The notes below the pieces were generated by a model. That model was not told the DNA's origin, did no database searches, and worked only from the letters and a program-made list of their open reading frames with translations. Position numbers and translations under genes: made by a program. Source: Candidatus Cryosericum septentrionale (GTDB lineage Bacteria > Caldisericota > Caldisericia > Cryosericales > Cryosericaceae). From it: a stretch of 47,326 bases of DNA. This document shows, piece by piece, positions 1 through 8,060 of this stretch. Each line of letters begins with the position of its first letter. Within the stretch, counting starts at the first letter, position 1. Where the stretch lies: assembly GCF_003570995.1 (NCBI RefSeq), contig NZ_QXIY01000032.1, forward strand, positions 1 to 47,326, given 5' to 3'.

Positions 1-1977
1 GTCGACGTCGCACTGGTCGAGATGCTGCCGCAGGTACTGGCGTTCCTCGACCCCGACATCGCTGCCTACGCTCATCAGGAACTGCAGATGCATGGTGTCG
101 ACCTGCACCTGGGTGATGGAGTCAAGTCGTTTGCGAAGAACGTGGACAGCACACTGACGGTAACCCTGACCAGCGGGACACAGCTTGCAGCAGATATGGT
201 CATCCTCGCCATCGGCGTACGACCAAACACGCAGACAGCCGAACACGCTGGACTTACGATCGGCACCTCCCACGGCGTCCTGGTGGACGAGCACCTCCGC
301 ACCAGTGACCCCGATATCTATGCCATCGGTGACGTCATCGAGGTCGAACACTTCGTCACGAAGAGCAAGGCGCTCATCCCGCTGGCAGGCCCGGCGAACC
401 GGCAGGCACGCATCGCTGCCAACAACATCATCGGCAGAGATGATATCTACAAAGGAACACAGGGCACGTCGATCGTCAAAGTCTTCGACCTGGCAGCAGG
501 CGCCACCGGCGCCAGTGCGGCTCTGTTGACGAAACTGGGCATCCCCTTCCGGTCTGTCACCATCCACCCGGGTTCGCACGCTGGATACTACCCGGGAAGC
601 ACGCCGGTCCATATCAAACTGCTCTACAGCCCCGAGGGCAAGTTGTTCGGCGCTCAGGCCGCCGGCTACGACGGCGTGGACAAACGCATCGACGTCCTGG
701 CCACAGCCATGCGTCTGGGTGCTACCGTCGACGACCTCACCGACCTCGAGCTTGCTTATGCTCCACCCTATGGCAGTGCCAAGGATCCAGTGAACATGGC
801 GGGCTTTGTTGCTCAGAACGACCTCGAGAACCTGGCACCCGTCGTGACACCTGACCATCTGGCCGAGGAACTCGCCAAGGGAGCCGTTCTCCTGGACGTG
901 CGTGAACCGGAAGAGACGTCCTGTGGCATCATCCCCGGCGCGCTGACCATTCCACTTCCCGAACTGCGCAACCGTATCGGCGAGTTGCCCGCGGGAGCAA
1001 AGATCATCCTTACCTACTGCAAGGCAGGCCTGCGTGGGTACGTTGCACAGAGGATCCTGGCCCAGAACGGGTTCCAGGTTGCCAACCTGACCGGTGGCTA
1101 TACAAGCTGGGAGGCTTCTGTGACACATGGTGTTGAGGAACAGCCGACGCGGCCCGAACGCGAGGCGGACGATCAGCAGACCTGCACCAGCGGGCCGTGT
1201 GTCACGAAGGCGGAATTGCCGGCGCCACGCGCTCCAGTTTCCGCCAAAACCGTCGAGATCGATGCCTGTGGCCTTCAGTGCCCAGGACCGCTGCTCAAAC
1301 TGAAGGAAGCCCTGGCACAGACAGGGCCCGGTGACCTGATCAAGGTCACGGCTTCGGACCCCGGGTTCTACGCCGACGTTGCAGCCTTTGCCCAGGCACA
1401 GGGTCTGGAAGTGGTGGACCGCCAGCGCGGGAAACTGGTCACCGCGACACTGCGGAAGCCTCTTCAGGCAGCTGCCACAGCAGGAGTCGTCGTCCCGGGC
1501 AAGGCGGACGACCACGCGACCATCATCGTGTTCAGCAACGACCTGGACAAGGTCATCGCGGCGTTCATCATCGCGAACGGCGCTCAGGCCATGGGCAAGA
1601 AGATCAGCATGTTCTTCACCTTCTGGGGCCTGAACGTCCTGCGCAAAGATGAGAACGTGCGCATCAAGAAGACATTCATCGAACGGATGTTTGGCATGAT
1701 GATGCCGCGTGGCGCCACGCACCTCATCCTGAGTAAGATGCACATGATGGGCATGGGCACCCGCATGATCCTGAGCCTCATGAAGAAGTACAACGTGACA
1801 CCTGTCGAGGCAATGATGCGGTCTGTCCTCGATGGCGGCGGCACATTCATCGCGTGCACCATGTCGATGAACCTCATGGGGATCCACCGCGAAGAGCTCA
1901 TCGACGGCATTGAAGAAGGCGGTGTGGCGACCATGCTGGGCGACGCTGACCAGGGTCATATCAACTTCTTCATCTAG
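1..1977 (+). CDS. CoA-disulfide reductase-type flavoprotein fused to rhodanese, TusA and DsrE2 domains (5' end outside window)
   Basis: The reading frame is open from the first base, so the N-terminal FAD-binding part lies outside the window. Counting codons from base 1, the visible part starts inside the NAD-binding half of a class-I pyridine nucleotide-disulfide oxidoreductase (the AIGDV motif of the FAD site is near codon 105) and continues through its dimerisation domain to about codon 270. A rhodanese domain follows (about 280-375) with the persulfide cysteine C340 in YCKAGLRG. Next comes a TusA/SirA domain (about 415-485) with C427 in the CPGP motif, then a DsrE2 domain (about 500-658) with conserved C619. 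Family knowledge: such fusions reduce CoA or other disulfides and polysulfides and pass sulfane sulfur along a chain of cysteines. The protein is probably cytosolic. A strong terminator follows at 1997. I am confident of the domains; the in vivo substrate is inferred. Confidence 0.93.
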   Translation, partial: VDVALVEMLPQVLAFLDPDIAAYAHQELQMHGVDLHLGDGVKSFAKNVDSTLTVTLTSGTQLAADMVILAIGVRPNTQTAEHAGLTIGTSHGVLVDEHLRTSDPDIYAIGDVIEVEHFVTKSKALIPLAGPANRQARIAANNIIGRDDIYKGTQGTSIVKVFDLAAGATGASAALLTKLGIPFRSVTIHPGSHAGYYPGSTPVHIKLLYSPEGKLFGAQAAGYDGVDKRIDVLATAMRLGATVDDLTDLELAYAPPYGSAKDPVNMAGFVAQNDLENLAPVVTPDHLAEELAKGAVLLDVREPEETSCGIIPGALTIPLPELRNRIGELPAGAKIILTYCKAGLRGYVAQRILAQNGFQVANLTGGYTSWEASVTHGVEEQPTRPEREADDQQTCTSGPCVTKAELPAPRAPVSAKTVEIDACGLQCPGPLLKLKEALAQTGPGDLIKVTASDPGFYADVAAFAQAQGLEVVDRQRGKLVTATLRKPLQAAATAGVVVPGKADDHATIIVFSNDLDKVIAAFIIANGAQAMGKKISMFFTFWGLNVLRKDENVRIKKTFIERMFGMMMPRGATHLILSKMHMMGMGTRMILSLMKKYNVTPVEAMMRSVLDGGGTFIACTMSMNLMGIHREELIDGIEEGGVATMLGDADQGHINFFI

Positions 1978-1996
1978 CTTACTCTTTCATTGGAGC

Positions 1997-2035
1997 AACA
2001 ATCGCCCCGGCATACAGCCGGGGCGATTGTTATTG
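1997..2035 (+). terminator. Rho-independent terminator of the sulfur-transfer fusion gene
   Basis: A perfect 15-bp stem (1997-2011 with 2017-2031) closes a 5-nt loop and is followed by a short T-rich stretch. It lies 20 bases after the stop codon. Confidence 0.85.
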
Positions 2036-2054
2036 GTCCAGTGCTTCGTCGATC

Positions 2055-2198
2055 CTACGCGCCGTTGGCCGTACAGTAAACCTTCATGGCGTCACGGAAG
2101 AACGTCGCCAGTCCGGGCCACACCTTGTCATATGTCGCACTGAAGCGAGAATCACCCACGTGGGCCATGTGTGTTACCTTCCCGATCATATAGGTCAT
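2055..2198 (-). pseudogene. Miniaturised MerR/TipA-type regulator: first 15 and last ~32 residues joined in frame
   Basis: A 47-codon frame starts at ATG 2198 behind a good ribosome site (AAAGGAG, about 5 bases upstream). Its first residues, MTYMIGKVTHMAHV, look like the first helices of a MerR-family winged-helix domain (compare the family pattern Y-x-x-GKxxxxAGVS). From GDSRFSATYDKV onward it matches the end of a TipAS ligand-binding domain (family pattern D-x-RF-x-x-x-YDKx-x-PGLAxFxRDA), ending in MKVYC and a natural stop. The rest of a normal ~250-residue regulator is absent. I read this as an in-frame internal deletion of a tipA-like gene. Whether the 47-residue product is made or folds is unknown. 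A minimal functional TipAS-like peptide is possible but less likely. Confidence 0.6.
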
Positions 2199-2261
2199 CT
2201 CTGCTCCTTTCCGCTGTCATGGCAGCACATACCATGACGTTGCGTCATAGTCAAGAGGGTA

Positions 2262-2296
2262 GGACAAACGAAAGCCCCCAGCCTACGCTGGGGGCT
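2262..2296 (-). terminator. Terminator of the first cold-shock gene
   Basis: A 10-bp perfect stem (2273-2282 with 2287-2296) with loop CTAC lies 26 bases beyond the stop codon. On the minus strand it is followed by a T-rich tract (CTTTCGTTTGTC). Confidence 0.85.
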
Positions 2297-2321
2297 GATT
2301 GGGTTCAGTATAGGGGGAGAA

Positions 2322-2525
2322 CTACTTGATCGTGACGTCCTTGGCCTGCGGACCCTTGTCGCCTTGCACGACTTCAAATTCGACCGCGTCGCCTTCCTTC
2401 AGCGACTTGAAACCTGAACCGAGGATGGCGCTGTAGTGGACGAAAACGTCCTTGTCGCCGTCATCACGAGTAATGAAACCATAACCCTTCTCTGCGTTGA
2501 ACCACTTGACTTTGCCTGTAAGCAC
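2322..2525 (-). CDS. Cold-shock domain protein (CspA family), copy 1
   Basis: This is a single cold-shock domain of 67 residues, the normal length for a bacterial CspA homologue. The RNA-binding motifs are present: KGYGFI (RNP1) and VFVHYSA (RNP2), followed by [14 protein letters not shown] and the GPQAKDV end. It binds single-stranded RNA or DNA and is expected to melt mRNA structure in the cytosol. I chose GTG at 2525 because GGAGG lies 5 bases upstream; the next copy has exactly the same arrangement. An upstream ATG would destroy this spacing. The gene is monocistronic, with its own promoter and terminator, and is a close paralogue of the gene at 2756-2962. Confidence 0.95.
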   Translation of the reverse strand: MLTGKVKWFNAEKGYGFITRDDGDKDVFVHYSAILGSGFKSLKEGDAVEFEVVQGDKGPQAKDVTIK

Positions 2526-2543
2526 TGAAACCTCCATAAAACT

Positions 2544-2597
2544 TGGCATGTACTATCTTGCCATAAAGCAGTATATGGAGTATCTTCCCCGATACAA
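2544..2597 (-). promoter_or_regulatory. Promoter and 5' hairpin of cold-shock gene copy 1
   Basis: Reading leftward: -35 TTGTAT (2597-2592), a 16-bp spacer, then -10 TATACT (2575-2570). The expected transcript begins at about 2563, exactly at an inverted repeat TGGCA (2563-2559) / TGCCA (2548-2544) with a 10-nt loop containing AGATAG. The ribosome site and GTG follow. The same arrangement is repeated upstream of copy 2. Confidence 0.7.
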
Positions 2598-2698
2598 GTG
2601 CCGCGTTGCAATATGTAAATTCATTATATACTCGCATTGCCTTCTCGTGTGTTATTTCCGTGAACGCAGGAACGACGGCGGGAATATCTATGGTGGAC

Positions 2699-2732
2699 AA
2701 CCAAGAAAAGTCCCCGGCGTAAGCCGGGGACT
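2699..2732 (-). terminator. Terminator of the second cold-shock gene
   Basis: A 10-bp perfect stem (2709-2718 with 2723-2732) with loop GTAA. It is followed on the minus strand by TTTCTTGG. Confidence 0.85.
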
Positions 2733-2755
2733 CGATTGGGTTTAGGTGCCAGTGA

Positions 2756-2962
2756 TTAGGCCTTAGCCTGGACGTCCTTCGCCTGCGGGCCCTTGTCGCC
2801 CTGCACAACCTCGAACTCCACAAGGTCACCCTCCTTGAGGGACTTGAAGCCAGAGCCGATGATTGCGCTGTAGTGGACAAAAACGTCCTTCTCGCCGTCA
2901 TTACGACTGATGAAGCCATAGCCCTTCTCTGCGTTGAACCACTTCACCTTACCTGTAAGCAC
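2756..2962 (-). CDS. Cold-shock domain protein (CspA family), copy 2
   Basis: A 68-residue cold-shock protein nearly identical to copy 1, differing mainly at the tail (QAKA in place of TIK) and in a few conservative positions (ITRDD/ISRND, AILGS/AIIGS, AVEF/LVEF). RNP1 (KGYGFI) and RNP2 (VFVHYSA) are intact. The GTG start at 2962 has GGAGG 6 bases upstream; a longer reading frame extends upstream but lacks a ribosome site and homology. A tandem duplication that includes promoter, leader and terminator architecture is the simplest origin. The role is RNA chaperone, probably during cold shift or growth resumption. Confidence 0.95.
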   Translation of the reverse strand: MLTGKVKWFNAEKGYGFISRNDGEKDVFVHYSAIIGSGFKSLKEGDLVEFEVVQGDKGPQAKDVQAKA

Positions 2963-2984
2963 TGATGACCTCCATACACAATTC

Positions 2985-3039
2985 TGGCATATCCTATCTT
3001 GCCAGTAAGAAGTATACAATTCCAAGAAAAACACGTCAA
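2985..3039 (-). promoter_or_regulatory. Promoter and 5' hairpin of cold-shock gene copy 2
   Basis: Reading leftward: -35 TTGACG (3039-3034), a 17-bp spacer, -10 TATACT (3016-3011), then the leader hairpin TGGCA (3004-3000) / TGCCA (2989-2985) around a 10-nt loop. It is near-consensus and parallel to the copy-1 promoter. Confidence 0.8.
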
Positions 3040-3243
3040 TACCACTGAGGCAATGCAAAACAGTTCACTTGGTCGTGTCACTCCTCATCTCGCCTTCAGC
3101 CCTTGTGGCAGCGCAGGCGGAAACCCCGTCGTAACCTGACCAGCCTCCTTACCGTATACGAAGTGAACGGTGCATGAACCAGCTCACCCGTCATGACGGG
3201 CCTGAGCCCAGGTCTTCTTGCAGCCTGCACAAGGGGGTACGAG

Positions 3244-3891
3244 ATGAACAACAATGAACAGCACGAACGCAACACGAGAACCCTTGGACTCTTGCTTCTG
3301 GCCGTGGGCGCCTGGATCCTGGTCGCCAGATTCATCCACATCGACCTGGGAGCCTGGCTGTGGCCCTTCTGGATCATCGTCCCCGGCGGACTCATCATGG
3401 CACTCGGCTTCCGCGATACACAGCGTAGCAGTAAAGGCCTGGTCACCTTTGGCAGCATCGTTGCGGTAACAGGCATTATCCTCTTCGTCCAGGACATCAC
3501 AGGGCAATGGCAGAGCTGGGCATATGCGTGGGCTCTCCTGTTTCCGGGCAGTATTGGTCTTGGTCAGTACCTGTGGGGCAAGCGCGCCGGCGACGTGACA
3601 GAGGTCCAGAGGGGTGAGAAGACCATGCAGACTGCGTTCGTTCTGTTTGTCGCCTTCGGTCTCTTCTTCGAAGTAGTCCTCGGGCTCGGAGGGTTCCATC
3701 TTGGTACGGCGAGCCGTATCGTTGTGCCCGTCCTCCTGATCGCCGGTGGAGCAGCCCTGTATATCATGTCGATGAACGGCGGCCGCAAACAGGTTTCCCC
3801 GCCTCCGTCGCGCCCGCAGAGCACGCCTGTTCCGCCGCAACCCCCTGTCCAGCAGGTCGACTCCCAGGACGACATCACCCAGCGCCGCTAG
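3244..3891 (+). CDS. Multi-pass membrane protein with LiaF-like N-terminal segments
   Basis: A 215-residue protein with about six hydrophobic segments. Segments 1-2 (about residues 12-60, with GLLLLAVGAWILVARF and WLWPFWIIVPGGLIM) resemble the transmembrane pair found in LiaF/DUF5668-type envelope proteins. Two more pairs follow up to about residue 175, then a cytoplasmic or extracellular Pro/Gln-rich tail (PPPSRPQSTPVPPQPP) to the end. I chose ATG 3244 because AGGGGG precedes it by about 7 bases; an earlier ATG at 3193 lacks a ribosome site. No catalytic motif is visible and the function is unknown. The gene stands alone, with a terminator at 3916. Confidence 0.75.
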   Translation: MNNNEQHERNTRTLGLLLLAVGAWILVARFIHIDLGAWLWPFWIIVPGGLIMALGFRDTQRSSKGLVTFGSIVAVTGIILFVQDITGQWQSWAYAWALLFPGSIGLGQYLWGKRAGDVTEVQRGEKTMQTAFVLFVAFGLFFEVVLGLGGFHLGTASRIVVPVLLIAGGAALYIMSMNGGRKQVSPPPSRPQSTPVPPQPPVQQVDSQDDITQRR

Positions 3892-3915
3892 AACACTAGA
3901 CGTATCCGTTCCTCC

Positions 3916-3945
3916 GCCCGGCTGCTGTGCGGCCGGGCTTTCCTT
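3916..3945 (+). terminator. Terminator after the LiaF-like membrane protein gene
   Basis: GCCCGGC (3916-3922) pairs with GCCGGGC (3932-3938), followed by a T-rich tract (TTTCCTTT). Confidence 0.75.
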
Positions 3946-4013
3946 TGGGAATCCAGTGCCTCCTGTAGCGCAAATGAGGACTGTCCGCAGCGTTACAGGA
4001 TCCAAGACACGGG

Positions 4014-4042
4014 TTGACAGTTGCGGGGGCTGTTCTTATAGT
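4014..4042 (+). promoter_or_regulatory. Sigma70-type promoter of the ECF S-component gene
   Basis: TTGACA (4014-4019), a 17-bp spacer and TATAGT (4037-4042). The predicted transcript starts near 4049, leaving a short ~28-nt leader, too short for a typical riboswitch. Confidence 0.8.
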
Positions 4043-4077
4043 GAGAGGCACCCATCCTGTTGAACATCGAGGTACGA

Positions 4078-4608
4078 ATGACACGACGCTTCCCTGTGCG
4101 AACCCTGACGACGACCGGCCTGTTGCTGGCGGTGGGATTGCTGCTGCCCATGATTTTTCACTCCCTGTTCGGAGCGGCGGGCGGCCAGATGTTCCTGCCG
4201 ATGCACTATGCCGTCCTGCTGGGTGGACTGTTGCTGGGCCCCGTTGCAGGGGCATTCCTCGGCGTCACCACCCCCGTGCTCAGCACGCTCCTGACGGGCA
4301 TGGCTCCGGTCGCCATCCTGCCACCCATGGTCGTCGAGCTGGCCGTCTACAGTCTGGTCGCCGGGGTTGCCCATCGTCACTGGAGACTCGCGCCACTGTG
4401 GTCGCTCCTTCTTGCCATGGCCGCGGGTAGAATCGCATTGGGCCTGGCAGTCGCCCTGCTGGGACCATCCATCGGCCTGAAGCCTGAACCTGTCGCTTAC
4501 GTCCTTGCCAGCATCGTCGCCAGCCTTCCCGGCATCGTCGTGCAGATCGTGGTCATCCCGCTCCTTCTCGCGCGCGGACGCCTCGAGCGCTTGATTGCGG
4601 ACCACTGA
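4078..4608 (+). CDS. ECF-type transporter substrate-binding (S) component, substrate unknown
   Basis: A 176-residue very hydrophobic protein with five to six membrane segments. The segments LPMHYAVLLGGLLLGP, GAFLGVTTPVLSTLLTGM and VVELAVYSLVAG are typical of energy-coupling-factor S components (ECF_trnsprt family). In this family the S component captures a vitamin or similar micronutrient and associates with shared EcfA/EcfA'/EcfT subunits, which are not encoded here, so this would be a group-II solitary S component. ATG 4078 is preferred: GAGG lies about 5 bases upstream and the promoter is close. A TTG 18 bases earlier lacks a ribosome site. No substrate can be assigned from context. Confidence 0.8.
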   Translation: MTRRFPVRTLTTTGLLLAVGLLLPMIFHSLFGAAGGQMFLPMHYAVLLGGLLLGPVAGAFLGVTTPVLSTLLTGMAPVAILPPMVVELAVYSLVAGVAHRHWRLAPLWSLLLAMAAGRIALGLAVALLGPSIGLKPEPVAYVLASIVASLPGIVVQIVVIPLLLARGRLERLIADH

Positions 4609-4697
4609 CGGGATCCGCGCCCCTCCACAGAGGTTTCACGATGTCCTCGTTGCTTCCGCTATGCTGAAGGAGAATCAACCTTCCGAGGAGGAGACAC

Positions 4698-5444
4698 ATG
4701 TACAAAATAGTACTGCTCCGGCACGGTGAAAGCACGTGGAACAAAGAGAACCGGTTTACTGGCTGGACCGACGTCGACCTGTCCGAGAAGGGAATCGTCG
4801 AGGCACACGACGCGGGCAAGCTCCTGAAGGAGAGCGGGTTCACCTTCGACCTGGCATACATTTCGGTCCTCAAGCGGGCCATCCGTACGCTGTGGATCGC
4901 CCTCGACGAGATGGACCTCATGTGGATCCCTCAGGTCCGCAGCTGGCGGCTCAACGAACGTCACTACGGGGCCCTGCAGGGACTCAACAAGGCTGAGACG
5001 GCACAGGAATATGGTGACGCCCAGGTCAAACTGTGGCGGCGCAGCTATAGCACGCAGCCGCCCGCTCTGCTGAAAACCGATGACCGCTGGCCGGGACACG
5101 ATCCCCGTTATGCCGACGTGCCCGAAGACGATCTGCCGCTGACCGAGTGTCTCAAGGACACCGTCGCACGGTTCATCCCGTACTGGGAAGAGACGATCGC
5201 GCCTTCACTGAAGGCCAGTCGGAAGGTTATCGTCGTCGCCCATGGCAACTCGATCCGCGCCCTTGTGAAGTACCTCGATGGCATCAGCGATGACGACATC
5301 GTCGATCTGAACATCCCGACGGGCATCCCGCTCGTGTACGAGCTGGACGAGCACCTCAAGCCTATCAGCCACACCTACCTCGGCGACCCTGAGGCTGCTG
5401 CACGAGCTGCCGCTGCTGTCGCAAACCAGGCAAAGGCCACGTAA
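4698..5444 (+). CDS. gpmA: 2,3-bisphosphoglycerate-dependent phosphoglycerate mutase
   Basis: 248 residues, the usual length of dPGM. The catalytic phosphohistidine motif LRHGEST is at residues 7-13. Other family hallmarks are [15 protein letters not shown], the [14 protein letters not shown] segment and the second histidine region [15 protein letters not shown]. It interconverts 3-phosphoglycerate and 2-phosphoglycerate in glycolysis and gluconeogenesis in the cytosol. A strong ribosome site (GAGGAGG, about 6 bases upstream) fixes ATG 4698. It follows the ECF gene by 89 bases and is probably transcribed separately, although no convincing promoter was seen in the gap. The C-terminus ends in an Ala-rich tail. 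Confidence 0.96.
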   Translation: MYKIVLLRHGESTWNKENRFTGWTDVDLSEKGIVEAHDAGKLLKESGFTFDLAYISVLKRAIRTLWIALDEMDLMWIPQVRSWRLNERHYGALQGLNKAETAQEYGDAQVKLWRRSYSTQPPALLKTDDRWPGHDPRYADVPEDDLPLTECLKDTVARFIPYWEETIAPSLKASRKVIVVAHGNSIRALVKYLDGISDDDIVDLNIPTGIPLVYELDEHLKPISHTYLGDPEAAARAAAAVANQAKAT

Positions 5445-5486
5445 CTGGACCAGCGTCTGCTCTAGTACAACGACCCTGTGTCCCGG

Positions 5487-5514
5487 TTGTCGTGCCTGCG
5501 GAGACTGCTATCCC
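5487..5514 (+). promoter_or_regulatory. Candidate promoter of the Asp-box protein gene
   Basis: TTGTCG (5487-5492), 16-bp spacer, TATCCC (5509-5514). It fits the window's recurrent promoter pattern. The leader would be about 135 nt, in which no clear structure was recognised. Confidence 0.4.
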
Positions 5515-5655
5515 CCCATATCGTGTGGTTGGTCGGGAACTTCGTGAGGTGATGCGACGTCTTAGGTAGAGATAGGCCGTATGGATGGGTTCATATGGCA
5601 TGTCCGGTGACCGACACCATCTAGAGAAACTCCCAACAGACGCTTGGAGGCGGTT

Positions 5656-6717
5656 ATGCTCAATAGGAGAACAAGGACTGCGGCTATTGTCTCCGCAGTT
5701 GCTGTACTGGTGGTGGCAGCAGGGATCGCGGTAATCCTTGCCAGGTCGGATCAACAGCCCATCATGACGCAGCCGCAGGACCTTTCGCAGATCACATTGA
5801 TAGACAGCAGGACCGGCTGGGCATTGACCAAGAACGGCCAGATACTCAGGACCGTGGACGGTGGAGCTGCGTGGGCCGACGTTTCCATCTTTCAGGCGCC
5901 CCTCCCTGTACAGGCCCCCCCAACGATTGGTACCTGCTTTTTTGACGGGCAGACGGCGTTCGTCGCAACCAATGCCGGCACCGCCAACCACCCGCAGATT
6001 GTGGTCTACCATACAAGCGACAAGGGCTCGACATGGAACAGAACAACGATCACGACCATGCTGCCTTGGGAGAAGGACGACATCGGCGGCGTCAAGATTA
6101 GCTTCGCTGACGCGTCAAACGGTTACCTCATGATCACGGGGACACCCGGGGCTGGACAGATGGCAAAATCACTGTACCGGACGACCGACGGTGGCAAGAC
6201 CTTCTCCTTCGTCGGGGACATCACAGGCATAACGGATGCAACTGGAACGCTGAACGGAGTAGCGGGCTATCCGACTGGCATGACGTTCTCCACGCCTGAA
6301 ACCGGATTTGTGACGTGCTCCTATAGTGCATACACGTTTGTGCTGATGTTTAAAACGACGGACGGTGGTGTAACGTGGAAACTATGGTCCTTGCCTGTTC
6401 CTGCTGCATATGAGAGCTTGTCCCCTGCGAATGATTATTACGCCGACGCGTATCCTCCCGTGTTCTTTGGAGAACAGAAGAAGACTGGTGTTGTCATGCT
6501 GGATTTTGTGCAGGACGGCAAACACGTGATGCAGTCGTACCGCACTACCGACGGTGGCGGCACCTGGACGTTGGGTCCTGCTTCGAACAATCCGGATGTC
6601 AGAACCTATTCTTTCATCGATGCCACGACCGGTTGGGGCCTGGACGAGAACGGCAAGATCTTCACGACAACGGATAGTGGAGCGACGTGGATACCGGTGA
6701 AGACAAGCAACCCGTAG
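5656..6717 (+). CDS. Exported Asp-box (BNR/YCF48-like) beta-propeller protein
   Basis: 353 residues. An N-terminal hydrophobic helix (about residues 10-30, AAIVSAVAVLVVAAGIAVIL) acts as signal or membrane anchor; no lipobox cysteine is present. The rest contains six Asp-box-like turns: TVDGGAAW, TSDKGSTW, TTDGGKTF, TTDGGVTW, TTDGGGTW and TTDSGATW. Asp boxes mark the turns of beta-propeller blades in sialidase-like and YCF48/HCF136-like proteins. The GWAL and GWGLDENGKIFTT strands also fit a YCF48-type propeller. The start ATG 5656 has TTGGAGG 5 bases upstream. The likely location is the outer face of the membrane. Ligand and function are unknown; no sialidase catalytic residues were recognised. 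Confidence 0.82.
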   Translation: MLNRRTRTAAIVSAVAVLVVAAGIAVILARSDQQPIMTQPQDLSQITLIDSRTGWALTKNGQILRTVDGGAAWADVSIFQAPLPVQAPPTIGTCFFDGQTAFVATNAGTANHPQIVVYHTSDKGSTWNRTTITTMLPWEKDDIGGVKISFADASNGYLMITGTPGAGQMAKSLYRTTDGGKTFSFVGDITGITDATGTLNGVAGYPTGMTFSTPETGFVTCSYSAYTFVLMFKTTDGGVTWKLWSLPVPAAYESLSPANDYYADAYPPVFFGEQKKTGVVMLDFVQDGKHVMQSYRTTDGGGTWTLGPASNNPDVRTYSFIDATTGWGLDENGKIFTTTDSGATWIPVKTSNP

Positions 6718-6790
6718 CAACCTCTGAACATCTTGCAATAGCCCTTCGCGTTGTTGGACGCCTGTCACCCCGACAGGTGATATAAAGACA

Positions 6791-6818
6791 GAACCCCCGG
6801 CCTTACGGCCGGGGGTTC
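6791..6818. terminator. Terminator hairpin between convergent genes
   Basis: A 12-bp perfect GC-rich stem (6791-6802 with 6807-6818), loop TTAC. It sits between the rightward Asp-box gene and the leftward flavodiiron gene, so it may serve both, although T-tracts are weak on either side. Confidence 0.75.
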
Positions 6819-6841
6819 GTTGTACGAAGAACGTGCGTGGT

Positions 6842-8017
6842 TCAGTGAAGGCCCGCTTCGCGATGCCTGGCGGCAATCGTGTCCGCCAACACATCGATAG
6901 CCTGCATGTCGGCGGCACGAGGCTCGCCTTTAGCGAGGACGGGTGTGAGGAGTTCGGCCTTCAGCGGCGCGATGAGTCCGCCAAGGATGTCGACGATGCG
7001 TTGACCCCACCCGAACGACCCGACGATGGACACAAATTGCGTCTTGGGACGAAGAGCTCCAGCCAGGTACGCGATCTCGATGGTCTTGGGATGCGGACCC
7101 GTCAGCACGGCAGGGGTGCCAATGACGATGGTCGCAGCGTCCACGAGGGACATGGCGATCTCGCCGAGGTCGGAGGTCGTCAGGTCGAACCTCTCGACGG
7201 TGACCCCCCGGTCGGCCAAGGCCGCCGTGAGGCGATCGACCATCTTCAGCGTGCTCCCATGCATCGAGATGAAGGGGATGACAACCTTGTTGTGCGGAGG
7301 GTCGCCTGCCCACTCGCGATAGGCATCCATGATGAACGTCGGGTCCTTGTAGATAGGACCATGGCTTGGGCAGACCATGTCGATCTGCATGCCGGCCAAC
7401 TTGTCCAGATTCTTGATGACGAAGCTGCGGAACGGCATCATGATCTCGGCGTAGTAGCGCTTGGCGCCGTGCATGACGATGTGGCGCTCGGCGAACACGC
7501 CCGACTGCGCCCGGTGCGAGCCAAGAAAGTCGCACGAGAATAGGACGTGGTCTTCCTCGATGTACGTACCCATCGTTTCGGGCCAATGGACCCATGGCAG
7601 GTAGATGAACCGCAGGGTCTTGTTGCCTAACGACAGAGTCTCGCCGTCGGCGACGGTTTTGAACCGATCGTCCGGGATATCCAAGTGTTCCTGCAGCAAC
7701 TCCTTTGCCTTCGGATTCGTTACCAGCACAGCCCCAGGATACCGGGCAAGGACGGCAGGGATGGAGCCGCTGTGGTCCTGTTCGGCATGCTGTGCAACAA
7801 GGTAATCCAGGCGCTGGACAGTGTCGAGCTGAGCCATCAGGACGTCAACCTTGGCCGGATCGACAGTGTCGACCAGCGCGGTCTTCTCACTGCCCCGCAC
7901 CAGATACGCGTTGTAACTGGTCCCTTCAGGCAGCGGGATCAGCGAGTCGAACAGCCTGCGGTCCCAGTCAACCGCTCCCATGAGGGTGATGCCAGGCATT
8001 ATTGGGCGTGCATTCAC
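6842..8017 (-). CDS. Flavodiiron protein (FprA-type A flavoprotein)
   Basis: 391 residues, the normal length of a class-A flavodiiron protein. The N-terminal metallo-beta-lactamase-like domain has a complete di-iron ligand set: H77-x-E79-x-D81-H82 (in QHAEQDHSG), H144, D163 and H219. The C-terminal flavodoxin-like domain (about 250-391) binds FMN, with the phosphate-loop region at IPFISMHGSTLKM. The family reduces O2 to water and/or NO to N2O in the cytosol, using electrons from rubredoxin or F420, and protects anaerobes. There is no fused rubredoxin. GTG 8017 has AAGGAGG 5 bases upstream. It lies 43 bases downstream of a MarR gene on the same strand, so redox- or NO-responsive control by that regulator is likely. 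Confidence 0.95.
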   Translation of the reverse strand: MNARPIMPGITLMGAVDWDRRLFDSLIPLPEGTSYNAYLVRGSEKTALVDTVDPAKVDVLMAQLDTVQRLDYLVAQHAEQDHSGSIPAVLARYPGAVLVTNPKAKELLQEHLDIPDDRFKTVADGETLSLGNKTLRFIYLPWVHWPETMGTYIEEDHVLFSCDFLGSHRAQSGVFAERHIVMHGAKRYYAEIMMPFRSFVIKNLDKLAGMQIDMVCPSHGPIYKDPTFIMDAYREWAGDPPHNKVVIPFISMHGSTLKMVDRLTAALADRGVTVERFDLTTSDLGEIAMSLVDAATIVIGTPAVLTGPHPKTIEIAYLAGALRPKTQFVSIVGSFGWGQRIVDILGGLIAPLKAELLTPVLAKGEPRAADMQAIDVLADTIAARHREAGLH

Positions 8018-8060
8018 GGTAACCTCCTTGTTCTTATCAACAGGCTACAGTAACGTGCCT

